A stretch of DNA of 64,000 nucleotides from NCBI RefSeq assembly GCF_003448965.1, contig NZ_QRGC01000016.1, forward strand, positions 1-64,000. The letters run 5' to 3'. This document shows, piece after piece, positions 55,233 through 64,000 of the stretch. Every line of letters starts with the position of its first letter. The stretch's first letter is position 1. Made by a program: the position numbers and the translations under genes. The notes beneath the pieces are model-generated. The model saw only the letters and a list, made by a program, of their open reading frames with translations. It had not been told where the DNA came from and did no database searches. This DNA is from Oceanicella sp. SM1341 (GTDB lineage Bacteria; Pseudomonadota; Alphaproteobacteria; Rhodobacterales; Rhodobacteraceae).

Positions 55233-56300
55233 ATGATGAGATTCTTCAACACAGCGGTTGGTGCCGTGGCGCTGGCTGCCGCCGCATTCGGCGGCCCGTC
55301 CCTTGCTCAGGACAAGGGCTATGTCGGCGTCGCGATGCCCACCAAGTCCTCGGCGCGCTGGATCGACGACGGCAACAACATGGTCAAGCAGCTGCAGGAC
55401 GCCGGTTACGAGACCGACCTGCAGTACGCCGAGGACGACATCCCGAACCAGCTCGCGCAGATCGAGAACATGATCACCAAGGGCGTGAACGTGCTGGTGA
55501 TCGCGGCCATCGACGGCACCACCCTCTCCAACGCGCTGGAGAACGCCGCCGCCTCCGACATCCCCGTGATCGCCTATGACCGGCTGATCCGCGATTCCGA
55601 GAACGTCGACTATTACGCCACCTTCGACAATTTCCAGGTCGGCGTGCTGCAGGCGCAGTCGATCGTGGATGCGCTGTTCAAGGACGGTGCCGAGGGGCCG
55701 TTCAACATCGAGCTCTTCGGCGGCTCGCCCGACGACAACAACGCCTATTTCTTCTACAACGGCGCGATGTCGGTCATCCAGCCGCTCATCGACGAGGGCA
55801 AGCTGGTGGTGAAGTCCGGCCAGATGGGCATGGACAAGGTCGGCACCCTGCGCTGGGACGGCTCGGTGGCCCAGGCCCGCATGGACAACCTGCTCTCCGC
55901 CCATTACACGAACGACCGCGTCGACGCGGTGCTCTCGCCTTATGACGGGCTGTCCATCGGCATCATCTCCTCGCTCAAGGGCGTGGGCTACGGCTCGGCC
56001 GAGCAGCCGATGCCCTACATCTCCGGGCAGGACGCCGAGGTGCAGTCGGTCAAGGCCATCCTGCGCGGCGACCAGTATTCCACCATCTTCAAGGACACCC
56101 GCGAGCTGGCCCGCGTGACCGTGGGCATGGTCGACGCGCTGCTCGAGGGCGGCGAGCCGGAGATCAACGACACCGAGACCTACGACAACGGCATGAAGGT
56201 GGTCCCCTCCTTCCTGCTCAAGCCGGTGCTGGTGACGAAGGACAACTGGAAAGAGGTCCTGATCGGCTCGGGCTACTACACCGAAGCCGAGATCGAGTGA
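55233..56300 (+). CDS. chvE: Sugar ABC transporter substrate-binding protein ChvE
   Basis: A 355-residue periplasmic sugar-binding protein (peripla_BP_4) with a Sec signal cleaved near SLA-QD (residues 25-26). It matches ChvE/SbpA ([46 protein letters not shown]). Members bind L-arabinose, D-galactose, D-fucose, glucose and xylose. ATGs at 55233 and 55236 follow GGGAGG. It leads the chvE-gguABC operon next to GbpR. Confidence 0.93.
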   Translation: MMRFFNTAVGAVALAAAAFGGPSLAQDKGYVGVAMPTKSSARWIDDGNNMVKQLQDAGYETDLQYAEDDIPNQLAQIENMITKGVNVLVIAAIDGTTLSNALENAAASDIPVIAYDRLIRDSENVDYYATFDNFQVGVLQAQSIVDALFKDGAEGPFNIELFGGSPDDNNAYFFYNGAMSVIQPLIDEGKLVVKSGQMGMDKVGTLRWDGSVAQARMDNLLSAHYTNDRVDAVLSPYDGLSIGIISSLKGVGYGSAEQPMPYISGQDAEVQSVKAILRGDQYSTIFKDTRELARVTVGMVDALLEGGEPEINDTETYDNGMKVVPSFLLKPVLVTKDNWKEVLIGSGYYTEAEIE

Positions 56301-56306
56301 CAGGCT

Positions 56307-56341
56307 GGCAGGGCGCGGGCGGCATTGCCCCGCGCCCTGCC
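56307..56341 (+). terminator. Stem-loop between chvE and gguA
   Basis: Exact 13-bp stem GGCAGGGCGCGGG/CCCGCGCCCTGCC (56307-56319 and 56329-56341) with a 9-nt loop, starting 6 bp after the chvE stop. No T-run; probably sets a high binding-protein to permease ratio. Confidence 0.65.
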
Positions 56342-56416
56342 GAACCCGGCATGAGCCGCGCGCGACGGGCCCCCGGGCCCGCCGCCCCGGCGGAGCCTTG
56401 TCCAGCGGGGGCATGA

Positions 56417-57952
56417 ATGGATACCATTCTCGAGATGCGCAACATCACCAAGACCTTTCCGGGGGTGAAGGCGCTCGACAACGTGAACATGAAGGTGCGG
56501 CGTGGCGAGATCCACGCGCTCTGCGGCGAGAACGGCGCCGGCAAGTCCACCCTCATGAAGATCCTCTCCGGGGTCTATCCCCACGGCTCCTACGAGGGCG
56601 CCATCTTCTACGAGGGGCAGGAGAAATCCTTTCGCGGCATCAATGACAGCGAGGCCGAGGGCATCGTCATCATCCACCAGGAGCTCGCGCTGGTGCCGCA
56701 GCTCTCCATCGCCGAGAACATCTTCCTCGGCAACGAATGCGCGAAGAACGGGGTGATCGACTGGTCGGAGACCTACCGGCGCACCGCCGAGCTGCTGGCC
56801 CGCGTGGGGCTGAAGGACAGCCCGCGCACCAAGATCTCCGATCTCGGGCTGGGCAAGCAGCAGCTCGTCGAGATCGCGAAGGCGCTGGCGAAGGACGTGA
56901 AGCTGCTCATCCTCGACGAGCCCACCTCCTCGCTCAACGAGAAGGACAGTGCGGCCCTGCTCGAGCTGATGCTGGAGTTCAAGCGCCGGGGCATCTCGGC
57001 CATCCTCATCAGCCACAAGCTCAACGAGGTGAGCAAGGTGTCGGACTCCATCACCGTGCTGCGCGACGGACAGTCGGTGAGCACGCGCGAGGTGGTGCCG
57101 GGCCAGATCTCGGAGGATGACATCATCCGCGAGATGGTGGGCCGCTCGCTCTCCGACCGCTACCCCCCGCGCGAGCCGAAGATCGGCGAGGTGCTGCTGG
57201 AGGTGAAGAACTGGAACGTGCGTGACCCGCAGCATTCCGAGCGCATGGCGGTGGACGACGTGTCCTTCTCGGTGCGCGCGGGCGAGGTGGTGGGCATCGC
57301 GGGGCTGATGGGCGCCGGGCGCACCGAGCTTGCGATGAGCCTCTTCGGCCGCTCCTGGGGCAGCGGCATCAACGGCACGGTGGAGATGCGCGGCCAGCCG
57401 GTGGACACCTCCACCGTGAAGAAGGCCATCGCCGCGGGCATCTGCTACGTGACGGAGGACCGCAAGTCCCTCGGCCTGGTGCTCGACGACTCGATCCGCC
57501 ACAACACCACGCTGGCAAACCTCGAGGGCGTGTCCGAGCGCGGCATCATCGACAGCCAGCGCGAGATCTCGGTGGCCGAGGACTACCGCAAGCGGCTCAA
57601 CGTGAAATCCTCCGGCATCGCGCAGGCGACCAAGAACCTCTCGGGCGGCAACCAGCAGAAGGTGGTGCTGGGCAAGTGGCTCTTCGCCGACCCGCAGATC
57701 CTGATCCTCGACGAGCCCACCCGCGGCATCGACGTGGGCGCCAAGTACGAAATCTACACCATCATCCGCGACCTCGCCGCCTCGGGCCGGGGGATCCTCG
57801 TGATCTCCTCGGAAATGCCCGAGCTGCTCGGCATCTGCGACCGGCTCTACGTGATGAACGAAGGGCGGTTCCTGGGCCAGATGCAGGCGGCCGAGGCCAG
57901 CCAGGAGAAAATCATGAGCATGATCATCCGTGCCGACGGGAGGGCCGCATGA
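56417..57952 (+). CDS. gguA: Sugar ABC transporter ATPase GguA/MmsA
   Basis: A 511-residue double ATPase of the xylose/arabinose/galactose type. The first half has Walker [10 protein letters not shown] and [11 protein letters not shown]; the second half has signature LSGGNQQK and [11 protein letters not shown]. It energises GguB. The ATG at 56417 is supported by the domain start; a nearby ATG at 56413 is out of frame. Confidence 0.93.
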   Translation: MDTILEMRNITKTFPGVKALDNVNMKVRRGEIHALCGENGAGKSTLMKILSGVYPHGSYEGAIFYEGQEKSFRGINDSEAEGIVIIHQELALVPQLSIAENIFLGNECAKNGVIDWSETYRRTAELLARVGLKDSPRTKISDLGLGKQQLVEIAKALAKDVKLLILDEPTSSLNEKDSAALLELMLEFKRRGISAILISHKLNEVSKVSDSITVLRDGQSVSTREVVPGQISEDDIIREMVGRSLSDRYPPREPKIGEVLLEVKNWNVRDPQHSERMAVDDVSFSVRAGEVVGIAGLMGAGRTELAMSLFGRSWGSGINGTVEMRGQPVDTSTVKKAIAAGICYVTEDRKSLGLVLDDSIRHNTTLANLEGVSERGIIDSQREISVAEDYRKRLNVKSSGIAQATKNLSGGNQQKVVLGKWLFADPQILILDEPTRGIDVGAKYEIYTIIRDLAASGRGILVISSEMPELLGICDRLYVMNEGRFLGQMQAAEASQEKIMSMIIRADGRAA

Positions 57953-59148
57953 GCGACGAGACCATCCAGCAGGGGGGGCGGGCCGCGCGCGGCTCCTCCT
58001 TCGGCTTCATCCGCAACCACATGCGCGAGTACGGGATTCTCGTGGCGCTCGTGGTCATCATGGCGCTGTTCCAGGTGCTCACCGGCGGCATCCTGCTGCG
58101 CCCGGTCAACCTCACAAACCTGCTGCTGCAGAACTCCTACATCGTCATCATGGCGGTGGGGATGATGCTGGTCATCGTCTCGGGCAACATCGACCTGTCG
58201 GTGGGCTCGGTGCTGGGCTTCGTCGGCGCGCTCTGCGCGGTGATGACCGTGCAATGGGGGGTGAACTGGTTCCTCGCCTCCATCGCCTGCCTCATCGTGG
58301 GCGGCGCCATCGGGGCGGCGCAGGGCTACTGGGTGGCCTACTGGAAGATCCCCTCCTTCATCGTCACCCTCGCGGGCATGCTGGTGTTCAAGGGGCTCTC
58401 GCTCTGGCTGCTCGACGGCGCCTCGGTGGGCCCGTTCCCGGCGAGCTTCGGCAAGATCGCCTCGGGCTTCATCCCCGACATCATGACGATGAAGGGCTTC
58501 TCGGTGATCTCGCTCATCCTTGGCGTGGCGACCACCGCGATCATGCTCTACCTCTCCTTCCGCTCCCGCGCGCGGGCCGAGCGCGGCGGCTCGGTGGACG
58601 AGCCCTTCGCCTTCTTCCTGGGCAAGAACGTGGTGATCGCCCTCGCGCTGCTCTACATGACCTGGACGCTGGCCGATTTCCGCGGCTTTCCCAACGTGCT
58701 CATCATCATGGCGCTGCTGATCGCGGTCTATTCCTTCGTGACCACCCGCACGGTCACCGGCCGGCGCATCTACGCGCTCGGCGGCAACGAGGGGGCGACC
58801 CGCCTCTCGGGCGTGGACACCAAGCGCCTCACCTTCCTCACCTTCGTGAACATGGGCGTGCTCACCGCGCTCGCCGGCCTCGTCTTTGCAGCAAGGCTCA
58901 ACACCGCGACGCCGAAATCGGGCCTGGGCTTCGAGCTCGACGTGATCGCGGCCTGCTTCATCGGCGGCGCCTCCATGTCGGGCGGCGTGGGCACGGTGAT
59001 CGGCGCCGTGGTGGGGGCCTTCATCATGGGCGTGATGAACAACGGCATGTCGATCCTGGGCATCGGCATCGACTATCAGCAGGTGATCAAGGGGCTGGTG
59101 CTGCTCGCCGCCGTGATCTTCGACGTTTACAACAAGAACAAGGCCTGA
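57949..59148 (+). CDS. gguB: Sugar ABC transporter permease GguB
   Basis: A 399-residue permease of the BPD_transp_2 type with about ten helices ([40 protein letters not shown]). It overlaps gguA by ATGA. The upstream in-frame extension is a shadow of gguA. Confidence 0.92.
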   Translation: MSDETIQQGGRAARGSSFGFIRNHMREYGILVALVVIMALFQVLTGGILLRPVNLTNLLLQNSYIVIMAVGMMLVIVSGNIDLSVGSVLGFVGALCAVMTVQWGVNWFLASIACLIVGGAIGAAQGYWVAYWKIPSFIVTLAGMLVFKGLSLWLLDGASVGPFPASFGKIASGFIPDIMTMKGFSVISLILGVATTAIMLYLSFRSRARAERGGSVDEPFAFFLGKNVVIALALLYMTWTLADFRGFPNVLIIMALLIAVYSFVTTRTVTGRRIYALGGNEGATRLSGVDTKRLTFLTFVNMGVLTALAGLVFAARLNTATPKSGLGFELDVIAACFIGGASMSGGVGTVIGAVVGAFIMGVMNNGMSILGIGIDYQQVIKGLVLLAAVIFDVYNKNKA

Positions 59149-59169
59149 GGGCCGGGGAGACATACCGAA

Positions 59170-60180
59170 ATGCTCATTTCCCAGATCAAGGATGCCGGCG
59201 GCGCGCTGCGCGTGGTGGTTCGCAACGGAACCGAGGCCTACACCGTGCGTGACGCGGCGTCCGTCTACGAGATCGCGCAGTCCTGCATCGCGAGCGGCAC
59301 GAAGATGATCGACCGCATCAACGCCCTGGGCTTCGGCGAGGCGGTGGACCTCGAGCGCGCCTACGAGGAGGGCCGCGTGCTGCTGCCCATCACTCACCCC
59401 GACCTCACGCACATGCATCTCACCGGCACCGGGCTCACGCATCTGGGCTCCGCCTCCACCCGCTCGGCCATGCACGAGAAGGACAAGGCGGCGGCCGAGG
59501 AAGAGGTGCTGACGGACTCGATGAAGATGTTCCGCATGGGGCTGGAGGCCGGCCGGCCGAAGCCCGGCGAGGTGGGCGTGCAGCCCGAGTGGTTCTACAA
59601 GGGCAACGGCCATGCCGCCGTGGCCCCCGGCGCGCCCCTCGTTTCCCCCGCCTTCGCCGAGGACGGCGGCGAGGAGCCCGAGATCGCCGGCATCTACGTG
59701 AACGGGCCGGACGGCACGCCCTACCGGCTCGGCTTCGCGCTCGCCAACGAGTTTTCCGACCACGTGACCGAGCGGCAGAACTACCTGTTCCTCGCCCATT
59801 CCAAGCTGCGCCCCTGCTCCTTCGGCCCCGAGATGCTGCTGGGCGACCCGCCGGCCGACATCGCCGGCACCTCGCGCATCCTGCGCGACGGCAAGGCCTA
59901 CTGGGAGAAGCCGTTCCTCTCGGGCGAGAAGAACATGTCCCACACCATCGCGAACCTCGAGCATCACCACTTCAAGTACGGCATCTTCCGCAGCCCGGGC
60001 GACGTGCATGTGCACATGTTCGGCACCGCCACGCTTTCCTTCGCCGACAAGATCTCCGTGGCGCCGGGCGACGTGTTCGAGATGGAGGCCGGGCCCTTCG
60101 GCCTGCCCCTGCGCAACCCGCTGGCCGTGGCCGCCCCCGAGCCCGCCTCGGGCGGCGCCTATGCCGTCGCCACCCTCTGA
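59170..60180 (+). CDS. gguC: GguC / AraD1 family protein (FAH fold)
   Basis: A 336-residue fumarylacetoacetate-hydrolase-fold protein matching GguC, the third gene of the chvE-gguABC set, and the AraD1 family linked to L-arabinose breakdown. Such proteins are thought to act on 2-keto-3-deoxy-sugar acids. The metal site residues appear in the C-terminal half (GIYVNGPDGTPYRLGFALAN, FSDHVTE). It starts 21 bp after gguB with GGGGAG upstream. Confidence 0.88.
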   Translation: MLISQIKDAGGALRVVVRNGTEAYTVRDAASVYEIAQSCIASGTKMIDRINALGFGEAVDLERAYEEGRVLLPITHPDLTHMHLTGTGLTHLGSASTRSAMHEKDKAAAEEEVLTDSMKMFRMGLEAGRPKPGEVGVQPEWFYKGNGHAAVAPGAPLVSPAFAEDGGEEPEIAGIYVNGPDGTPYRLGFALANEFSDHVTERQNYLFLAHSKLRPCSFGPEMLLGDPPADIAGTSRILRDGKAYWEKPFLSGEKNMSHTIANLEHHHFKYGIFRSPGDVHVHMFGTATLSFADKISVAPGDVFEMEAGPFGLPLRNPLAVAAPEPASGGAYAVATL

Positions 60181-60210
60181 CGCTCCTCATTCCGAACGGA
60201 TACCCGACCG

Positions 60211-61953
60211 ATGACCTTCAAACCCGCCGCCTGGCCCCGCCGCCTCCGTTCGCAGGAATGGTATGGCGGTGACAGCCGGGACAACATCTACCACCGCTCC
60301 TGGATGAAGAACCAGGGCCTGCCCGCCGACCTGTTCGACGGCCGCCCGGTGATCGGCATCTGCAACACCTGGTCCGAGCTCACGCCCTGCAACGCCCACC
60401 TGCGCGACCTCGCGCAGCGGGTGAAGAACGGCATCTACGAGGCCGGCGGCCTGCCGGTCGAGTTTCCGGTGTTCTCGCCGGGCGAGAGCTCGCTGCGCCC
60501 CACGGCGATGATGTACCGCAACCTCTGCGCCATGGACGTGGAGGAGGCGCTGCGCGCCAACCCGGTGGACGGCGTGGTGCTGATGGTGGGCTGCGACAAG
60601 TCCACGCCCGCGCTGCTGATGGGCGCGGCCTCGGCCGACATCCCGGCCATCGTGGTCACCGGCGGGCCGATGCTCAACGGCTGGTTCCGCGGTGAGCGCG
60701 TGGGCTCGGGCACCGCGCTGTGGCAGATGTCCGAGGCGATCAAGGCGGGCGAGATGACCCGGGATGATTTCCTCGAGGCCGAGATCGCCATGTCGCGCAG
60801 CCCCGGCTCGTGCAACACCATGGGCACCGCCTCCTCGATGGCGAGCATGGCCGAGGCGCTCGGCATGGCGCTCTCGGGCAATGCCGCCATCCCGGCGGTC
60901 GACGCGCGGCGCCGCGTGATGTCCCAGCTCACCGGAAGGCGCATCGTTCAGATGGTGAAGGACGACCTGAAACCTTCTGATATCCTTACGAAAGAAGCCT
61001 TCGAGAACGCCATTCGCACCAATGGCGCCATCGGCGGATCGACCAACGCCGTCGTCCACCTGCTGGCCATTGCGGGGCGCGTGGGCATCGACCTCACGCT
61101 CGCCGACTGGGACCGGCTGGGCCGCGACATCCCGACCATCGTCAACCTCATGCCCTCGGGCGAATACCTGATGGAGGAGTTCTTCTACGCGGGCGGCCTG
61201 CCGGTGGTGCTCAAGGCGCTGCTGGAGAGCGGCAACCTGCATGGCGACGCGCTCACCGTCTCCGGTCGCTCCATGGCCGAGGAGGTGAAGGATGTCACCA
61301 ACTGGAACGAGGACGTCATCCGCCCGCTCGACCGCCCGCTCACCGAGCATGGCGGCATCGCGGTGCTGCGCGGCAACCTCGCGCCGCTGGGCGCGGTGCT
61401 CAAGCCCTCCGCCGCCTCGCCTGCGCTGATGAAGCACCGCGGCCGCGCGGTGGTCTTCGAGGACATCGACGACTACAAGGCGAAGATCAACGACGAGAGC
61501 CTTGATATCGACGAGACCTGCATCATGGTGATGAAGAACTGCGGGCCCCGCGGCTACCCCGGCATGGCCGAGGTGGGCAACATGGGCCTGCCGCCGAAGG
61601 TTTTGCGCAAGGGGATCAAGGACATGATCCGCATTTCTGACGCGCGCATGTCCGGCACCGCCTATGGCACGGTGGTGCTGCACGTGGCGCCGGAGGCCGC
61701 TGCCGGCGGCCCGCTCGCCATCGTGCAGAACGGCGACATGATCGAGATCGACGTGGAGGGCCGCCGCCTGCACCTCGATGTGCCGCAGGAGGAGATCGAC
61801 GCGCGCCTGGCCGCCTGGGCCTCGCCGATCCGCACGCCGAAGGGCGGCTATGCCCAGCTCTTCCACGACCACGTGCTGGGCGCGGACCGGGGTGCGGATT
61901 TCGACTTCCTCGTCGGCTGCCGGGGCCACGAGGTTCCGCGCGACTCGCACTGA
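60211..61953 (+). CDS. Sugar-acid dehydratase of the IlvD/Edd family (L-arabinonate dehydratase-like)
   Basis: A 580-residue dehydratase needing an iron-sulfur cluster. Ligand cysteines are Cys60 (TPCNAH), Cys128 (GCDKS) and Cys201 (GSCNTMGT), and the base serine lies in SDARMSGTAYG. The numbers match Rhizobium L-arabinonate dehydratase with an offset of one. It turns arabinonate (or galactonate) into the 2-keto-3-deoxy acid. It lies between GguC and the sugar 1-dehydrogenase, which supports L-arabinose as the main substrate. Confidence 0.9.
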   Translation: MTFKPAAWPRRLRSQEWYGGDSRDNIYHRSWMKNQGLPADLFDGRPVIGICNTWSELTPCNAHLRDLAQRVKNGIYEAGGLPVEFPVFSPGESSLRPTAMMYRNLCAMDVEEALRANPVDGVVLMVGCDKSTPALLMGAASADIPAIVVTGGPMLNGWFRGERVGSGTALWQMSEAIKAGEMTRDDFLEAEIAMSRSPGSCNTMGTASSMASMAEALGMALSGNAAIPAVDARRRVMSQLTGRRIVQMVKDDLKPSDILTKEAFENAIRTNGAIGGSTNAVVHLLAIAGRVGIDLTLADWDRLGRDIPTIVNLMPSGEYLMEEFFYAGGLPVVLKALLESGNLHGDALTVSGRSMAEEVKDVTNWNEDVIRPLDRPLTEHGGIAVLRGNLAPLGAVLKPSAASPALMKHRGRAVVFEDIDDYKAKINDESLDIDETCIMVMKNCGPRGYPGMAEVGNMGLPPKVLRKGIKDMIRISDARMSGTAYGTVVLHVAPEAAAGGPLAIVQNGDMIEIDVEGRRLHLDVPQEEIDARLAAWASPIRTPKGGYAQLFHDHVLGADRGADFDFLVGCRGHEVPRDSH

Positions 61954-61962
61954 GGAGACGAG

Positions 61963-62895
61963 ATGACCAAGCAGCCCTGGAAGGTCGCGGTCGTGGGCCT
62001 CGGCAAGATCGCCCACGACCAGCACCTGCCCTCCATCGCCCGGCTGCCGGAGTATGAGCTCGCCGCCACGGTGAGCCGCTCCGGCGGGGTGGAGGGGGTG
62101 GAGACCTTCACCGATCTCGGGGACATGCTGGCCGCCCGGCCGGACATCCCCGTCATCTCGCTCTGCGTGCCGCCGCAGGTGCGCTACGACATGGCGCGCG
62201 CGGCACTCGCCGCCGGGCGCCACGTGATGCTCGAAAAGCCCCCCGGCGCCACGCTGGGCGAGGTGGAGGATCTCGCCGCCTTCGCGAAGGAGCGCGGCCT
62301 CGTGCTCTACGCCACCTGGCATTCGCGCCACGCCCCCGCCGTGGCCCCGGCGCGGGAATGGATCGCCGATCGCAGCCCCTCCGCCGTGCGCATCAACTGG
62401 AAGGAGGATGTGCGCGAGTGGCACCCCGGCCAGCAGTGGATCTGGGAGCCCGGCGGGCTGGGGGTGTTCGACCCCGGCATCAACGCGCTCTCCATCCTCA
62501 CCGCCATCTGGCCCGCGCCGCTTCGGCTGCTCTCGGCCGAGCTGGGCTTCCCGGAAAACCGCGCCACGCCGATCCGCGCCGACCTCGCCCTGCGCGATGC
62601 GGCCGGCACGCCGATGGAGGTCGCCTTCGACTGGGCGCATGACGGCCCGCCGCTGTGGGACCTCGAGGTCGACGCCTCCGGCGAGACGCTGAAGCTCTCG
62701 GGCGGCGGCAAGCGCATGGAAGTGGACGGCAAGCTGGTGCTCGAGGAGCAGGAGGCGGAATACGACGGGCTCTACACCGAGTTCGCCGGTCTCCTTGACA
62801 GCGGCGCCCGGGATGTCGACGTGACACCCCTGCGCATCGTCGCCGATGCCTTCCTGACCGGCCGGATCACCCGCACCGCGCCGTTCCACGACTGA
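61963..62895 (+). CDS. L-arabinose/D-galactose 1-dehydrogenase (Gfo/Idh/MocA family)
   Basis: A 310-residue NAD(P) oxidoreductase. The Rossmann start is WKVAVVGLGKIAHDQHLP, the catalytic lysine lies in MLEKPPGAT and the substrate part in WHSRHAPAV and WIWEPGGLGVFDPGINALS. This is the pattern of arabinose and galactose 1-dehydrogenases from Azospirillum and Pseudomonas. It oxidises the sugar to its lactone. No lactonase gene is seen in the window; lactones can also open without enzyme. Confidence 0.88.
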   Translation: MTKQPWKVAVVGLGKIAHDQHLPSIARLPEYELAATVSRSGGVEGVETFTDLGDMLAARPDIPVISLCVPPQVRYDMARAALAAGRHVMLEKPPGATLGEVEDLAAFAKERGLVLYATWHSRHAPAVAPAREWIADRSPSAVRINWKEDVREWHPGQQWIWEPGGLGVFDPGINALSILTAIWPAPLRLLSAELGFPENRATPIRADLALRDAAGTPMEVAFDWAHDGPPLWDLEVDASGETLKLSGGGKRMEVDGKLVLEEQEAEYDGLYTEFAGLLDSGARDVDVTPLRIVADAFLTGRITRTAPFHD

Positions 62896-62908
62896 ACACG
62901 AAACGACC

Positions 62909-62956
62909 AGCCCCCGGGGCCGGGCCGCCGTGAGGGCGGGCGGTTCCCCGGGGGCT
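62909..62956 (+). terminator. Stem-loop before the aldehyde dehydrogenase gene
   Basis: Exact 11-bp stem AGCCCCCGGGG/CCCCGGGGGCT (62909-62919 and 62946-62956) enclosing a smaller GC hairpin. It stands between the 1-dehydrogenase and aldehyde dehydrogenase genes, without a T-run; it may lower or separate expression of the last gene. Confidence 0.55.
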
Positions 62957-62973
62957 ACGCACAGGAGACAGTC

Positions 62974-64000
62974 ATGACAGACAGCTACACCCCCACCGGC
63001 CGGCATCTCATCGCCGGGGACTGGGTCACCTCCGCCACCACCTTCGACTCCGACCCGGTGAGCGGGCCCTCCGCGAAGATCAGCCTCGCCAGCGCGGCCG
63101 ATGTCGACAACGCGGTGCAGGCCGCCGAGGAAGCCTTCTGGACCTATGGCTACACCACGCGCGAGGAGCGCGCGGTGTTCCTGGAGAAGATCGCCGAGGA
63201 GATCGAGGCGCGCGGCGCCATCATCACCGACATCGGCACCCGCGAGAGCGGCCTGCCCGCCGGCCGGCTCGAGGGTGAGCGCGGCCGCACCACCGGCCAG
63301 CTCCGCCTCTTCGCCGCGCATATCCGCAAGGGCGACTACCTCGACATCCGCCATGACAAGGCCCTGCCCGACCGCCAGCCGCTGCCGCGCCCGGACATCC
63401 GGCTGATGCAGCGCCCGCTCGGCCCCGTGGGCGTGTTCGGCGCCTCGAACTTCCCCCTCGCCTTCTCCACCGCGGGCGGCGACACCGCCTCCGCCCTCGC
63501 CGCCGGCTGCCCGGTGGTGGTGAAGGGCCACCCGGCCCACCCCGGCACCGGCGAGATCGTGGCCGAGGCGATCGACGCGGCGATCCGCGCCTGCGGCCTG
63601 CCGGCGGGCGTGTTCTCGCTGCTGCAGTCCAACACGCGCGAGGCCGGCGAGGCGCTGGTGCAGCACCCGCTCATCACCGCCGTGGGCTTCACCGGCTCGC
63701 TCGGCGGCGGCCGGGCGCTCTACGACCTCGCCTGCGCGCGGCCCAACCCGATCCCGTTCTACGGCGAGCTGGGCTCGGTGAACCCGATGTTCGTGCTGCC
63801 CGAGGCGCTGGCCGCCCGCGGCACCGAGATCGCCTCCGGCTGGGCGGGCTCGCTCACCATGGGCGTGGGCCAGTTCTGCACCAACCCCGGCGTGGCGGTG
63901 CTGATCGACGGCGCGGAGGCCGATGCCTTCGAGAAGGAGGCGGCCTCCGCCCTCTCCTCGGCCGAGGCACAGCCGATGCTGGTGGGCGGCATCGCCGATG
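62974..64000 (+). CDS. 2-oxoglutarate semialdehyde dehydrogenase, 5' part
   Basis: The first 342 codons of an aldehyde dehydrogenase that runs off the right edge (the family is about 530 residues). Lys184 (VVVKGHPAHP), Glu265 (YGELGSVNP) and the catalytic Cys302 (GQFCTNPG) are present. It matches the NADP-dependent alpha-ketoglutaric semialdehyde dehydrogenase subgroup, the last step of oxidative arabinose breakdown to 2-oxoglutarate. AGGAGA precedes the ATG. Confidence 0.9.
   Translation, partial: MTDSYTPTGRHLIAGDWVTSATTFDSDPVSGPSAKISLASAADVDNAVQAAEEAFWTYGYTTREERAVFLEKIAEEIEARGAIITDIGTRESGLPAGRLEGERGRTTGQLRLFAAHIRKGDYLDIRHDKALPDRQPLPRPDIRLMQRPLGPVGVFGASNFPLAFSTAGGDTASALAAGCPVVVKGHPAHPGTGEIVAEAIDAAIRACGLPAGVFSLLQSNTREAGEALVQHPLITAVGFTGSLGGGRALYDLACARPNPIPFYGELGSVNPMFVLPEALAARGTEIASGWAGSLTMGVGQFCTNPGVAVLIDGAEADAFEKEAASALSSAEAQPMLVGGIAD

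Overview
This 64 kb window is very GC-rich, densely coding and almost all metabolic. The gene families point to an alphaproteobacterium, most likely of the Rhodobacterales (Roseobacter/Paracoccus type): an N-type ATP synthase cluster, many TRAP and ABC uptake operons each beside its own regulator, a ChvE-GguABC sugar system with a GbpR-like LysR regulator, and very frequent ATGA/TGATG gene overlaps. This assignment is inference from gene content; there is no rRNA, tRNA or other phylogenetic marker in view. No insertion sequence, phage gene, CRISPR array or tRNA was found.

Layout. 1-2749: tail of an N-ATPase operon (end of atpF, atpA, atpG). 3101-9712: a sulfatase and TRAP-TAXI transporter operon on the minus strand, divergent from an IclR regulator and a threonine-dehydratase-like PLP enzyme. 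9709-10561: a small unknown protein and a Rid-family protein. 10813-19801: a long plus-strand operon with an NMT1/THI5-like ABC transporter, a cytosine-deaminase-like amidohydrolase, an FAD oxidase, two flavodoxin-fold reductases, a 2-oxoglutarate/Fe(II) oxygenase-like protein, a creatininase-family hydrolase and a class II aldolase. It looks like a complete uptake-plus-breakdown route for an N-heterocycle of unknown identity. 19918-25800: a MocR-type regulator divergent from a degradative (class II) HMG-CoA reductase and a DctPQM TRAP transporter, which suggests mevalonate use.

25858-37693: a TfoX-domain protein, a kynurenine-formamidase-like hydrolase, a LysR regulator, a molybdenum hydroxylase large subunit without its partner subunits, a DHDPS-family lyase, 3-hydroxyanthranilate 3,4-dioxygenase, a complete Liv-type ABC transporter and an aspartate-dehydrogenase-like enzyme. 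Together these suggest an aromatic-amine or pyridine pathway. 37711-38341: a 226-bp tandem repeat of nearly three copies between convergent genes. 38353-47203: TauE-type exporter, gamma-glutamyltransferase-family enzyme and a complete dipeptide-type ABC transporter, divergent from a GntR regulator; a route for gamma-glutamyl or sulfur-containing peptides is plausible.

47376-53919: a LacI regulator, a PotD/B/C/A-type ABC transporter and adenine deaminase, overlapping end to end (a purine uptake and deamination operon). 53923-64000: GbpR-like LysR, ChvE, GguA, GguB, GguC/AraD1, a sugar-acid dehydratase, an arabinose/galactose 1-dehydrogenase and the start of 2-oxoglutarate semialdehyde dehydrogenase: the non-phosphorylating oxidative L-arabinose (or galactose) pathway.

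Two themes recur. Five transporter operons in which the binding-protein gene comes first have a strong GC stem-loop just after that gene. Several divergent regulators have a clean palindrome in front of their targets. Most reading frames on the opposite strand of these genes are high-GC artefacts and are not annotated.
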